The notes beneath the pieces are model-generated. The model was given only the letters and a program-made list of their open reading frames with translations. It made no database searches and had not been told where the DNA came from. Below, in pieces: positions 1 through 6,319 of a DNA stretch of 6,379 bases (positions are counted from its first letter, which is position 1; every line of letters starts with the position of its first letter). The position numbers were made by a program, and so were the translations under genes. This DNA comes from Desulfocapsa sp. (GTDB lineage: Bacteria; Desulfobacterota; Desulfobulbia; Desulfobulbales; Desulfocapsaceae): the NCBI GenBank assembly GCA_020717935.1, contig DYDK01000106.1:1-6379 (forward strand). Reading direction: 5' to 3'.

Positions 1-1425
1 ACTTGCTCCCCATCGGAATGAGCAAAATCACCTTTGCCGATGTGGCTGGTATTGAAGAGGCCCAAGGTGAATTGACCGAAATCGTCGATTCCCTCCGCAA
101 TCCAGAAAAATTCAGCAAGTTAGGGGGCCATATCCCCAAGGGTGTCTTGTTGCAAGGCCCTCCCGGAACGGGAAAAACCCTGCTGGCCAAGGCCATTGCC
201 GGTGAGGCCTCGGTCCCTTTCTTCTCCATTGGCGGTTCGGATTTTGTTTGAAATGTTTGTCGGAGTTGGCGCCTCACGGGTGCGGGAGCTTTTTACCGAG
301 GCCAAAAAGAATGCCCCCTGCATTATCTTTATTGACGAGATTGATGCCATCGGTGGTAAACGCAGCGGCGGCAACGCCAGCGGCTCGAACGATGAGCGGG
401 AACAAACACTGAACGCCCTGCTGGTGGAGATGGATGGCTTTTCTTCTGATGCGACTGTCATCCTTGTGGCCGCCACCAACCGGCCGGACATGCTCGATCC
501 GGCCCTGCTTCGACCCGGTCGTTTTGATCGGCAGGTCACCATCTCCCTGCCAGATGCCAAGGGGCGTCTGAAGATTCTGGAAGTCCACAGTAAAAAGATT
601 GTCTTGACCCCCGGAATGAACCTCACTGAGATCGCCAAGAGTATCCCTGGTTTCAGCGGCGCTGATATCGCCAATCTGGTCAACGAGGCGGCTCTGACTG
701 CCGCCAGACATGGCAAACAGGCCGTCACCCTGCTGGATTTTGAAGAGGCAAAGGACAAGATCGTTATGGGCCTGGCCCGCAAGAGCGTGGTCATCAGCGA
801 AAAAGTCCGTCGCGTCACCGCTTATCATGAGGCCGGACATGCCATTGTCGCCACCCTGCTGCCCGAGACCGATCCGGTGCATAAGATCACCATTATCCCC
901 CGTGGTCGAGCCTTGGGACTGACCCAGCAACTGCCGCTGGATGACCGCTACACCTATTCTCAGGAGTATCTGCTCAATCGCATCAAGATCCTGATGGGCG
1001 GACGGGTCGCCGAGGAACAGATCTTTGGCCGCCTGACGACTGGCGCCAGCAACGATATTCTCGGCGCCACCGAGATTGCCACCCGTCTGATATGCGAATG
1101 GGGAATGAATCCGACCATCGGCCCGGTTGCCCATATGCAGGATCAGGGCGGTTTCCTGGGAGGCGGCTCATCCGCCAAGCCCTACAGTGAACAGACCGCC
1201 CAGGCCATCGACCGCGAAATCAAAAAGATCATTGAAGACTGTTACGAGGCCGCCAAACACCTGCTGGCCGAGCATAACAAATTCCTGCACAAACTTGCCG
1301 AAGCCCTGCTCATTAACGAAACCATCGATGCCGATGAAATGGACATCGTTTATCACTGCTATCTGAATCAAAGAGAAATTGAAGAAACACTTAAATCGAA
1401 AAGGGAGGGAACGGAACACACCTGA
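1..1425 (+). pseudogene. ftsH: ATP-dependent zinc metalloprotease FtsH, 5'-partial and frameshifted
   Basis: FtsH is a membrane-anchored hexameric AAA+ protease that unfolds and degrades membrane and short-lived cytosolic proteins. The window opens in the linker just before the AAA domain, so the N-terminal membrane segments lie upstream. The first frame (from position 3) carries TFADVAG and Walker A GPPGTGKT (156-179), then reads SDFV and stops at TGA 249-251. The FtsH sequence continues one frame over with [14 protein letters not shown] (from 250), Walker B IFIDE (about 325-339), the second region of homology ending RPGRFDR, zinc motif HEAGH (826-840) and TTGASND, whose Asp is the usual third zinc ligand. 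The joined reading would be about 473 codons, against about 600-650 aa for complete FtsH. One extra T in 247-249 explains the break. No other stop occurs and every catalytic residue is intact, so the lesion is recent, a sequencing error, or a recoding site. Identity is certain; functional status is not. Confidence 0.93.
246..251 (+). other. Frameshift site in ftsH (GTT TGA)
   Basis: The upstream frame reads GAT TTT GTT TGA. Removing one T gives GAT TTT GTT GAA ATG TTT, which restores the near-invariant FtsH sequence [14 protein letters not shown]. The defect is therefore a single-base insertion in the three-T run 247-249. A sense codon ending in UU followed by UGA resembles the shape of the prfB +1 recoding site (CUU UGA), but no clear Shine-Dalgarno-like stimulator such as AGGGGG lies just upstream. 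Confidence 0.85.
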
Positions 1426-1438
1426 GACATTAATGCAA

Positions 1439-1617
1439 GGGACTCGGAAATTACCAATGTACCTGAATTGCGACCAGATTTGGGTTAGATTTGGCTGTGC
1501 CGATTGAACAAAACCGCAGGCATAATTGTGTTATGTCGAGGATTTTGTGATTGAGGCACAGCCAAAGATGGCCCAAAGATGGGAAGCAAGATGGTATATT
1601 GGTAATTTCCGAGTCCC
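1439..1617. repeat. 179-nt imperfect palindrome with 25-bp terminal inverted repeats (MITE-like)
   Basis: The outer arms 1439-1463 and 1593-1617 are inverted copies that match at 24 of 25 positions (GGGACTCGG at the left end, CCGAGTCCC at the right). Pairing continues inward at the same centre (1528) without any register slip. TTTGGG near 1480-1485 pairs with CCCAAA, TTTGGCTGTGCC (1490-1501) pairs with 1555-1566, ACAAAA pairs with TTTTGT, and CATAA/TTATG (1521-1525/1531-1535) closes the tip. By hand count about 60 of 89 positions pair. CAA flanks both ends (1436-1438, 1618-1620), which could be a 3-bp target duplication or chance. It encodes no protein of its own. It fills most of the gap between ftsH and the cytochrome operon and ends 41 nt before the cytochrome start, so it may carry a promoter, terminator or RNA-processing signal for that operon. 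The family is not recognised. Confidence 0.7.
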
Positions 1618-1645
1618 CAAGACCTTGTTTTGTTAATTTTTTAGA

Positions 1646-1651
1646 AGGAGG
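1646..1651 (+). promoter_or_regulatory. Strong ribosome binding site fixing the cytochrome start
   Basis: AGGAGG lies 7 nt before ATG 1659. It selects this start over the in-frame ATG at 1551, which lies inside the palindromic element and would add 36 unlikely residues ahead of an otherwise normal signal peptide. Confidence 0.85.
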
Positions 1652-1658
1652 AAATCGT

Positions 1659-2201
1659 ATGTGCACACGAAAAATGTACCACCTGACCATGGCCATGGCC
1701 GTGGGGAGTATGCTCTTCTGGCCACAGGCAGGCTGGAGCATGGATGCTGCTGATGCACCGGAAACGGTGGAAATTAACAGCTTGTCGAAGAGTTACGGCG
1801 GAGTGCACTTTGATCACGCCATGCATACCGGAATCGCCAGTTGTGAGCAGTGCCATCACCATACCACCGGCGCCGAAGTCACCAATTCCAACTGCATCCG
1901 CTGTCATGCCAAAACTGGAGAAGAAGACAGTGTTTCCTGCAAAGACTGTCACAGCAGTGATCGTTTCAGCAAGAAAGATCTCCTCAAATTGGAGGATCCC
2001 AAGCTCTACCATATTGATAAGCCGGGACTCAAAGCTGCCTACCACCTCAACTGTGTGGGGTGTCACCAGAAAGCAGGCGGCCCCACCGGCTGTCAGGACT
2101 GTCATACCATAACCGAGGCAGGGGAAAAAATGTTCCAGACCGGCAAATTCGCCCCCGCCCCCACTGCTGGCAGCGGGCATGGTGGGCATAGCAGTCATTA
2201 A
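1659..2201 (+). CDS. Exported five-heme c-type cytochrome (c3-like), electron-transfer subunit
   Basis: This 180-aa protein should be a periplasmic multiheme cytochrome that passes electrons to or from the membrane complex encoded next to it. A Sec signal peptide is visible: basic start MCTRK, hydrophobic stretch to about residue 20, and likely cleavage after about AGWS or SMDA (26-30). Five CXXCH heme sites follow: CEQCH 62-66, CIRCH 79-83, CKDCH 94-98, CVGCH 132-136 and CQDCH 145-149. HFDHAMH (50-56) and the extra His after the first site (CEQCHHH) match the c3/c7 pattern, in which distal His residues give bis-His hemes. Classical c3 has four hemes and c7 three, so five in this length is a variant. 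The tail is Pro/Ala then His-rich (GSGHGGHSSH). A strong RBS precedes it and the Fe-S gene follows after 45 nt, so it is the first gene of a three-gene operon. The cytochrome call is secure; the partner is inferred from context. Confidence 0.93.
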   Translation: MCTRKMYHLTMAMAVGSMLFWPQAGWSMDAADAPETVEINSLSKSYGGVHFDHAMHTGIASCEQCHHHTTGAEVTNSNCIRCHAKTGEEDSVSCKDCHSSDRFSKKDLLKLEDPKLYHIDKPGLKAAYHLNCVGCHQKAGGPTGCQDCHTITEAGEKMFQTGKFAPAPTAGSGHGGHSSH

Positions 2202-2246
2202 GGCTTCTTTTCCAATCCAGATTGTTCACATGAGAGGTACACACTA

Positions 2247-3176
2247 ATGAAAACAACAGTAAGCCGCAGAAATTTTATCAAGGGCGGACTTGCCGGAACC
2301 GTTGCTGTCACTGCTTTGAAAGAATCAAGCAGCCAGGCCGCAACCTTTGAAGGCTATCCGGATGGTATGGGCGTGCTCGTCGATCTGACCCGCTGTGTCG
2401 GCTGTCGAAGCTGCGAGGCCGCCTGCAACCAGGAACAGAAACTGCCGCCGCCGGAAAAGCCCTTTGATGACTTTTCCGTCTTTGACGAGATGATGCACGG
2501 CCAGAAACGACGCACCGATGAAACCCATTACACCGTCGTCAATCGCTACGATGTCCCCGGTCTGGAGCACCCGCTGTTCAGAAAAATTCAGTGCAATCAC
2601 TGCCAGGAGCCGGCTTGCCTGACCTCCTGCTTTGTCAACGCCTACACCAAGACCCCCGAAGGCGCGGTTATCTATAATCCCAATGTCTGTGTCGGCTGCC
2701 GGACCTGCATGATCGCCTGTCCATTCTATATTCCAACCTTCAAGTATTCCAGCGCCTTTAATCCACGAATCATGAAATGCATCTTCTGCTATGACACCCG
2801 CCTCAAAGACGGCAAGCCGCCGGCCTGCGTCGAGGCCTGTCCGCAGGAAGCGCTGACCTTCGGCAAGCGGAACGATCTGATCAAGATCGGCCGCCAGCGG
2901 ATGGTTGAAACCCCTGGTAAATATGAAGACCATATCTATGGCGAACATGAGGTGGGCGGCACCGCCTGGATGTATCTCTCCAGTGTACCTTTCGACAAGG
3001 TGGGCCTGGACACTCATCTTCCCAAAGAACCGATCTTAAATTTCGTCAAGGACTTCCTCGGTATCGTCCCCATGGTACTGACCATCTGGCCCGCCCTCTT
3101 TGCAGGATTTCATCTGCTCGCAACACGAAAGGACTGGCTGAAAAACAAAAATGATGATGCACACGAGGAGGAATAG
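2247..3176 (+). CDS. Tat-exported 4x[4Fe-4S] ferredoxin subunit, HybA/DsrO/NrfC-like, with C-terminal membrane anchor
   Basis: This 309-aa protein should be the electron-wiring subunit that links the membrane NrfD-type protein to the periplasmic cytochrome. The N-terminus SRRNFIKGG (6-14), followed by a hydrophobic alanine-rich stretch ending SSQAA (28-32), is a twin-arginine signal, so the clusters are probably inserted before export. Sixteen cysteines form four cluster motifs: C50/53/56/60, C116/119/124/128, C148/151/154/158 and C178/181/194/198. This is the usual layout of the DMSO-reductase-B/HybA family. A hydrophobic segment (about 268-291) near the C-terminus, followed by a charged tail ending DDAHEEE, resembles the C-terminal anchor of HybA, and it separates this protein from soluble NrfC. 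GAGAGG at 2232-2237 supports the start. The next gene begins 2 nt after the stop. The family is secure; the exact enzyme is not, because no hydrogenase or molybdoenzyme gene is adjacent. Confidence 0.92.
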   Translation: MKTTVSRRNFIKGGLAGTVAVTALKESSSQAATFEGYPDGMGVLVDLTRCVGCRSCEAACNQEQKLPPPEKPFDDFSVFDEMMHGQKRRTDETHYTVVNRYDVPGLEHPLFRKIQCNHCQEPACLTSCFVNAYTKTPEGAVIYNPNVCVGCRTCMIACPFYIPTFKYSSAFNPRIMKCIFCYDTRLKDGKPPACVEACPQEALTFGKRNDLIKIGRQRMVETPGKYEDHIYGEHEVGGTAWMYLSSVPFDKVGLDTHLPKEPILNFVKDFLGIVPMVLTIWPALFAGFHLLATRKDWLKNKNDDAHEEE

Positions 3177-3178
3177 AC

Positions 3179-4432
3179 ATGAGATTTTTTTCCCATCAAC
3201 GACCTGAAATTCCCATTGTCGATCATATCAAACCGGACGGCAGTCAATGGACAATCAAAGAAAAGCTGTGGCTGGGCTTATCCAGCGGCGACTACTTCAA
3301 GCAATTTTTCCGCAATCCGGTCAACTGGCTGATGATTGCTATCTTTGTCATCGGCGTGCCCCTGATTGCTCAACGATATATTTATGGGCTCGATGCCGTC
3401 ACCCATGGCTCGGACGATTACCCCTGGGGGCTGTTTCTGGGTTTTGGCCTCTTTGGCATGGTGCCCTTGTCTGCCTCCGGTTTTATGCTGGGCACCACCT
3501 GCGAACTCTTTGGCCGCAAGGATTTTCACCCCATTGAACGCCTCGCCCTGCTCAACGGCCTGCTGGGGTATTTTTTTGCCGTTCTCTTCCTGGAAGTGGA
3601 TCTGGGCATGTGGTGGCGTCTGCCCTATCCCATGTTTGTCTCTCTGGGGCCAGCAGCCGTGCTTTTCCTGGTCGCCTGGCATGTGGCCACCTATCTTTCC
3701 GTGCAGATTGCCGAAGTCCTGCCCGCTTTTTTTGAATGGATAGGCTGGCTCAAGGGCAAACGGGTTATTCGCAAGATGGTGCTGGGCCTGACCATTGCCG
3801 GGATTATCCTTTCCACTCTCCATCAGGGGGCATTGGGTGCCCTCTTTACCTACGCCCCTGGAAAAGTCCATCCCCTCTGGTTTTCATCTAATTTTCAGTG
3901 GATTCATTTTTTCTGTTCGTCCATCTTTGCCGGTCTGTCGATGGTCATTGTCTCTTCGACCTTGATCCGCAACTTTGCCGGCTGGCGTTGTGACGATCAT
4001 TTCAAAAATTCTCTGGATGATATCACCGTCAAGCTGGGCAAAGGCTGTTCCCTGGCCATGATTACCTATCTGGTTATCAAGATCGTGGCCGTGGCCCATG
4101 ATCAGGAATGGGATTATCTGCTTACCGGCTGGGGCAGTTATTATATGCTGGAACTGGGAATTGGCGTAATCCTGCCCATGTTCATGTTTGCCTTTGGAGT
4201 AAGAAACAACAGCGCCGGCCTGGTTCGCTTTGCCGCCTGGATCGCAGTTTTCGGAATCATCTGGAACCGTCTGAACACAGCCCTTGTCTGCTTTAACTGG
4301 CAGTTGTATCAAGAAATTCCGCACTGGAAAGAGGTATGGATTACCATCACCATCTATTCCCTCTATTTCCTGACCTACCGCTTCATCGTTTATCGTCTGC
4401 CCATCGTTTACGAATGGAAAGGCGAGAAATAA
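3179..4432 (+). CDS. HybB/NrfD-family polytopic membrane subunit (quinone-interacting)
   Basis: At 417 aa this is close to the length of HybB and DsrP. It has about ten hydrophobic helices, roughly at 47-67, 83-105, 121-141, 155-180, 198-219, 238-262, 285-307, 321-341, 348-372 and 386-406. LSTLHQGALGALF (211-223) followed by KVHPLWF (229-235) corresponds to the HybB signature around LHQSSLG and HPLW, which puts it nearer HybB than to short NrfD proteins. Family members carry no heme and exchange electrons with menaquinol through a partner Fe-S protein; some are thought to move protons. Here that partner is the upstream HybA-like protein. The RBS GAGGAGG (3165-3171) lies inside the last codons of the upstream gene, and only 2 nt separate stop and start, so the two are very likely translationally coupled and made in equal amounts. 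Direction of electron flow cannot be read from the sequence. Residues 1-46 are a hydrophilic N-terminal extension. Confidence 0.92.
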   Translation: MRFFSHQRPEIPIVDHIKPDGSQWTIKEKLWLGLSSGDYFKQFFRNPVNWLMIAIFVIGVPLIAQRYIYGLDAVTHGSDDYPWGLFLGFGLFGMVPLSASGFMLGTTCELFGRKDFHPIERLALLNGLLGYFFAVLFLEVDLGMWWRLPYPMFVSLGPAAVLFLVAWHVATYLSVQIAEVLPAFFEWIGWLKGKRVIRKMVLGLTIAGIILSTLHQGALGALFTYAPGKVHPLWFSSNFQWIHFFCSSIFAGLSMVIVSSTLIRNFAGWRCDDHFKNSLDDITVKLGKGCSLAMITYLVIKIVAVAHDQEWDYLLTGWGSYYMLELGIGVILPMFMFAFGVRNNSAGLVRFAAWIAVFGIIWNRLNTALVCFNWQLYQEIPHWKEVWITITIYSLYFLTYRFIVYRLPIVYEWKGEK

Positions 4433-4441
4433 GAAAATCGA

Positions 4442-4475
4442 CGGCAAGGCCCCGGATAACTCCGGGCCCTTGCCG
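4442..4475 (+). terminator. GC-rich hairpin after the respiratory operon, probable terminator
   Basis: A 14-bp stem with one C-C mismatch (4450/4467) has arms CGGCAAGGCCCCGG and CCGGGCCCTTGCCG around a 6-nt loop, starting 10 nt after the HybB/NrfD-family stop codon. The downstream tract CCTCTT is a poor U-run, so termination may be partial. It separates the operon from the sensor-like gene. Confidence 0.6.
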
Positions 4476-4499
4476 CCTCTTGAAGCATGACTAAAAAAC

Positions 4500-4504
4500 A
4501 AGGA
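4500..4504 (+). promoter_or_regulatory. Ribosome binding site selecting ATG 4513
   Basis: AAGGA lies 8 nt before ATG 4513 but runs directly into the alternative ATG at 4504, which is too close for normal initiation. The shorter protein is therefore preferred. Confidence 0.6.
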
Positions 4505-4512
4505 TGGAAATC

Positions 4513-5982
4513 ATGACCTCACCCACAGAAACAGGCCTGATTCACAACTTCCTTCTCGGGCTGCCCCTCAGAAAAACATTTCTCCTGGGCGCCGGAATTG
4601 TCATCCTGCTTTTGTTTACCGTCTCCATTTTAGGGATCAAGCAATATTTTCTCTACCAGCATTGCGAACGAGTGGTCGCAGCCAGTAGGCATCTCCTCTT
4701 TCAATTCAGCACGATCAAGGAGCTCGTCAATGAGTCCCTTATCACCAAGAAAAATGTGCAGTTAAAGGAAATCAGCAACGAAATTGAGGCCTTGGAAAAT
4801 GATATTGTCACCATTATGAATGATATTCTGATTCCTGAACCGTTCAAACAGGGATTTATCACCCAGACCGATCTGGTGGGGCTGGTGGTCAGATTACATG
4901 CAATCCAGCAAAACGCGGAAACGCCAGCGCCGGAACAATTAACCGCCACCCTGGCAGCGCTGCGATCCATTGATGGACGAATCAGCCAGTTTCATCAAGG
5001 ACTTACAGCATATACCCAGGGTTTGCTCCTTGGTCTGCACACCACCCTTGCCGGTTTCCTGGCCCTGGTACTCTCGCTGGTCAGCATCCTTTTCTTTCTG
5101 TTCAATAGATTTCTCGCCAAACCCATCCTTCAACTCAGTGAGAAAGCGAGCATCTCCTCTCTCATCGATCATCTTGCTCACAATGAACAGAAACAACCGG
5201 ATGGCATCAGCACCACGGAATTCCGACCACGAAACGAACCATCAATGATGACCTCGTCCGGTATTTACCGATACGCAGCCCTGGGCCATCTGACCATCGG
5301 CCTGGCCCACGAGCTCACCAACCTCTCCAACGGAGCCATTAACTACAGCCAAGCCCTGCTGGATTTAAGCGATGATTCTATCTCGGGGAATGAATCCAGC
5401 GAGTTGCTGGAGAAGCTGCTGACGGCCGAGAAAAAAATTTCCTCTCTGGCCGTGGAACTCCAGAAATTTGTTGGCGATACAAAGGGAGACAGCCGCCCCT
5501 ATTCTTTGCCGGAACTCATTCACCCCATCGAGATCCTGAGTAAAGGGCAAATGAAAACCGAAGGGATTGACCTGCACATAACCATCGACCCCGGATTGCC
5601 CATGATTTCCACAAGAGGAAAAGACTTACAGTTGGTTATGCTTTCGCTGCTTCATAGAAGCCGAATCAGGATTGTGGCAAAATATCCGGGCGGCAGGCAT
5701 GAACACAAACACATTCACATAAGTGCAAGTCTGGCTCATCAGGCCCCCCAGAACTCTGACCATCCTCAATTTACGCAAGGCCGGATACAGATTCGTTTGC
5801 ATGACTTTGGCCTCCCCTGGCAATCGTCCGCCGAAAAACAGGATACGGTTGGGGAGTCATCGTCACAAAGCTGGCTTGCACTCCAGCAATGCCAGGAATT
5901 CCTGCACAGTATTGATGGCGACCTTCTTGTTGAATCCTCCCCGGATAAAAAAAATACCTGCACCCTTCTCTTCCCCTGCTGA
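4513..5982 (+). CDS. Membrane histidine-kinase-like sensor with degenerate ATPase domain
   Basis: This 489-aa protein has a two-helix sensor layout: TM1 about 22-41, an extracytoplasmic helical region about 45-168, and TM2 about 171-199. A short KPILQL stretch after TM2 recalls the start of a HAMP linker. The dimerisation/phospho-acceptor box is clear: GHLTIGLAHELTNLSNG (258-274), with H266 and E267 in place, although the usual Pro five residues after the His is Leu. The ATP-binding part is eroded. The N-box position reads LSLLHRSRI (377-385) where an Asn is expected. The G1 box is DFGLP (431-435) instead of DxGxG. The glycine-rich G2 is absent: the helix that normally follows it starts at SWLALQQCQEFL. 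The C-terminus IDGDLLVESSP...CTLLFPC still has the shape of the final HATPase strands. It may be a pseudokinase, a phosphotransfer scaffold or a very divergent kinase. No response regulator is adjacent. The ligand is unknown. The start was chosen by RBS spacing. Confidence 0.8.
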   Translation: MTSPTETGLIHNFLLGLPLRKTFLLGAGIVILLLFTVSILGIKQYFLYQHCERVVAASRHLLFQFSTIKELVNESLITKKNVQLKEISNEIEALENDIVTIMNDILIPEPFKQGFITQTDLVGLVVRLHAIQQNAETPAPEQLTATLAALRSIDGRISQFHQGLTAYTQGLLLGLHTTLAGFLALVLSLVSILFFLFNRFLAKPILQLSEKASISSLIDHLAHNEQKQPDGISTTEFRPRNEPSMMTSSGIYRYAALGHLTIGLAHELTNLSNGAINYSQALLDLSDDSISGNESSELLEKLLTAEKKISSLAVELQKFVGDTKGDSRPYSLPELIHPIEILSKGQMKTEGIDLHITIDPGLPMISTRGKDLQLVMLSLLHRSRIRIVAKYPGGRHEHKHIHISASLAHQAPQNSDHPQFTQGRIQIRLHDFGLPWQSSAEKQDTVGESSSQSWLALQQCQEFLHSIDGDLLVESSPDKKNTCTLLFPC

Positions 5983-6082
5983 TTCAGGTAAAAGCTGTTT
6001 TTACATGGGCGACGAAGGCGAACCTGTATCATAGCCATCGAATTTCATTGCAACTTTTCAGTTTTTTCATTACCACTATTGA

Positions 6083-6202
6083 ATAAAGGGGTATCAGGCA
6101 GTCTTCAACACCTCGGATTACATCAAGGAGCGGATCAAACGCTACCACGACCACGGCATCGGGGTGGAAGGGACGCAACCGGAATGTGCCTGCACTGTTT
6201 GA
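6083..6202 (+). pseudogene. Possible fragment of a radical SAM / B12-binding-type coding sequence
   Basis: In one + frame, bounded by TGA 6080-6082 and TGA 6200-6202, the translation includes AVFNTSDYIKERIKRYHDHG followed by IGVEGT. This resembles the internal barrel helix and strand of radical SAM enzymes, where a segment such as (R/K)-x-H-x-x-G-I-x-V-x-G-(S/T) precedes a phenylalanine-rich FGxD strand. After GT (about 6175) the similarity ends: the reading becomes QPECACTV and stops. There is no start codon, RBS, or CX3CX2C cluster motif, and both ends are abrupt, so this looks like a leftover of a deleted or disrupted gene. The assignment rests on recall of motif shape and is moderate to low. 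Confidence 0.4.
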
Positions 6203-6229
6203 GGCACATGGCAAAAGGTGAGAGACCAA

Positions 6230-6319
6230 GAAAAGGGACAGGATAAATTTTGGGTGACAAAAATAGTTCTGTCCCCTTTTCCGCTACTTTTCCGCTAAAA
6301 TAGTTCTGTCCCCTTTTCC
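6230..6319. repeat. REP-like repeat cluster (inverted plus direct copies)
   Basis: AAAAGGGACAG (6231-6241) is an inverted partner of CTGTCCCCTTTT (6269-6280) with a one-base bulge and a 27-nt loop. A 23-nt unit beginning AAAATAGTTCTG and ending CCCCTTTTCC occurs twice in direct orientation, at 6260-6282 and 6297-6319 (37-nt period). Between them TTTTCCGCT is repeated at 6277-6285 and 6288-6296, and CCCTTTT is tandemly repeated after the second copy. Short palindromes of the GGGACAG...CTGTCCC type are known beside REP-associated tyrosine transposases (TnpA-REP). No such gene is visible here, though one could lie beyond the window. Confidence 0.7.

Noticed and set aside
142..249. An ATG at 142 opening the same frame as the long FtsH 3' part
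   Set aside because: The translation of 142-249 in that frame is not FtsH-like, while the other frame encodes Walker A over the same bases. It is an artefact of the frameshift, not a start.
120..1134. Long open frames on the minus strand opposite ftsH (120-818 and 274-1134)
   Set aside because: They lie antisense to clearly conserved FtsH motifs, show no recognisable domains and arise from GC-biased third positions.
1504..1534. Possible promoter TTGAAC-19-TGTTAT within the palindrome
   Set aside because: The spacer is too long and the second box is a weak match in an A/T-rich hairpin tip, so there is not enough to call it.
1551..1658. In-frame upstream start for the cytochrome gene
   Set aside because: It lies inside the palindromic element, lacks an RBS, and would bury the Sec signal peptide behind 36 hydrophilic residues.
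2325..3017. Long minus-strand open frame opposite the Fe-S protein gene
   Set aside because: No domain and no RBS; it mirrors a gene with sixteen conserved cluster cysteines.
5947..5954. Run of eight A in the last codons of the sensor gene as a slippage site
   Set aside because: Slippage there would alter only a few C-terminal residues, and nothing shows that it is used.
5988..6004. Small hairpin GTAAAA/TTTTAC after the sensor gene as a terminator
   Set aside because: The 6-bp stem is almost all A/T and has no following U-tract, so it is too weak.
6297..6319. Second repeat copy considered as part of a CRISPR array
   Set aside because: There are only two copies, the spacer-sized gap is 14 nt, and the gap itself repeats part of the unit.
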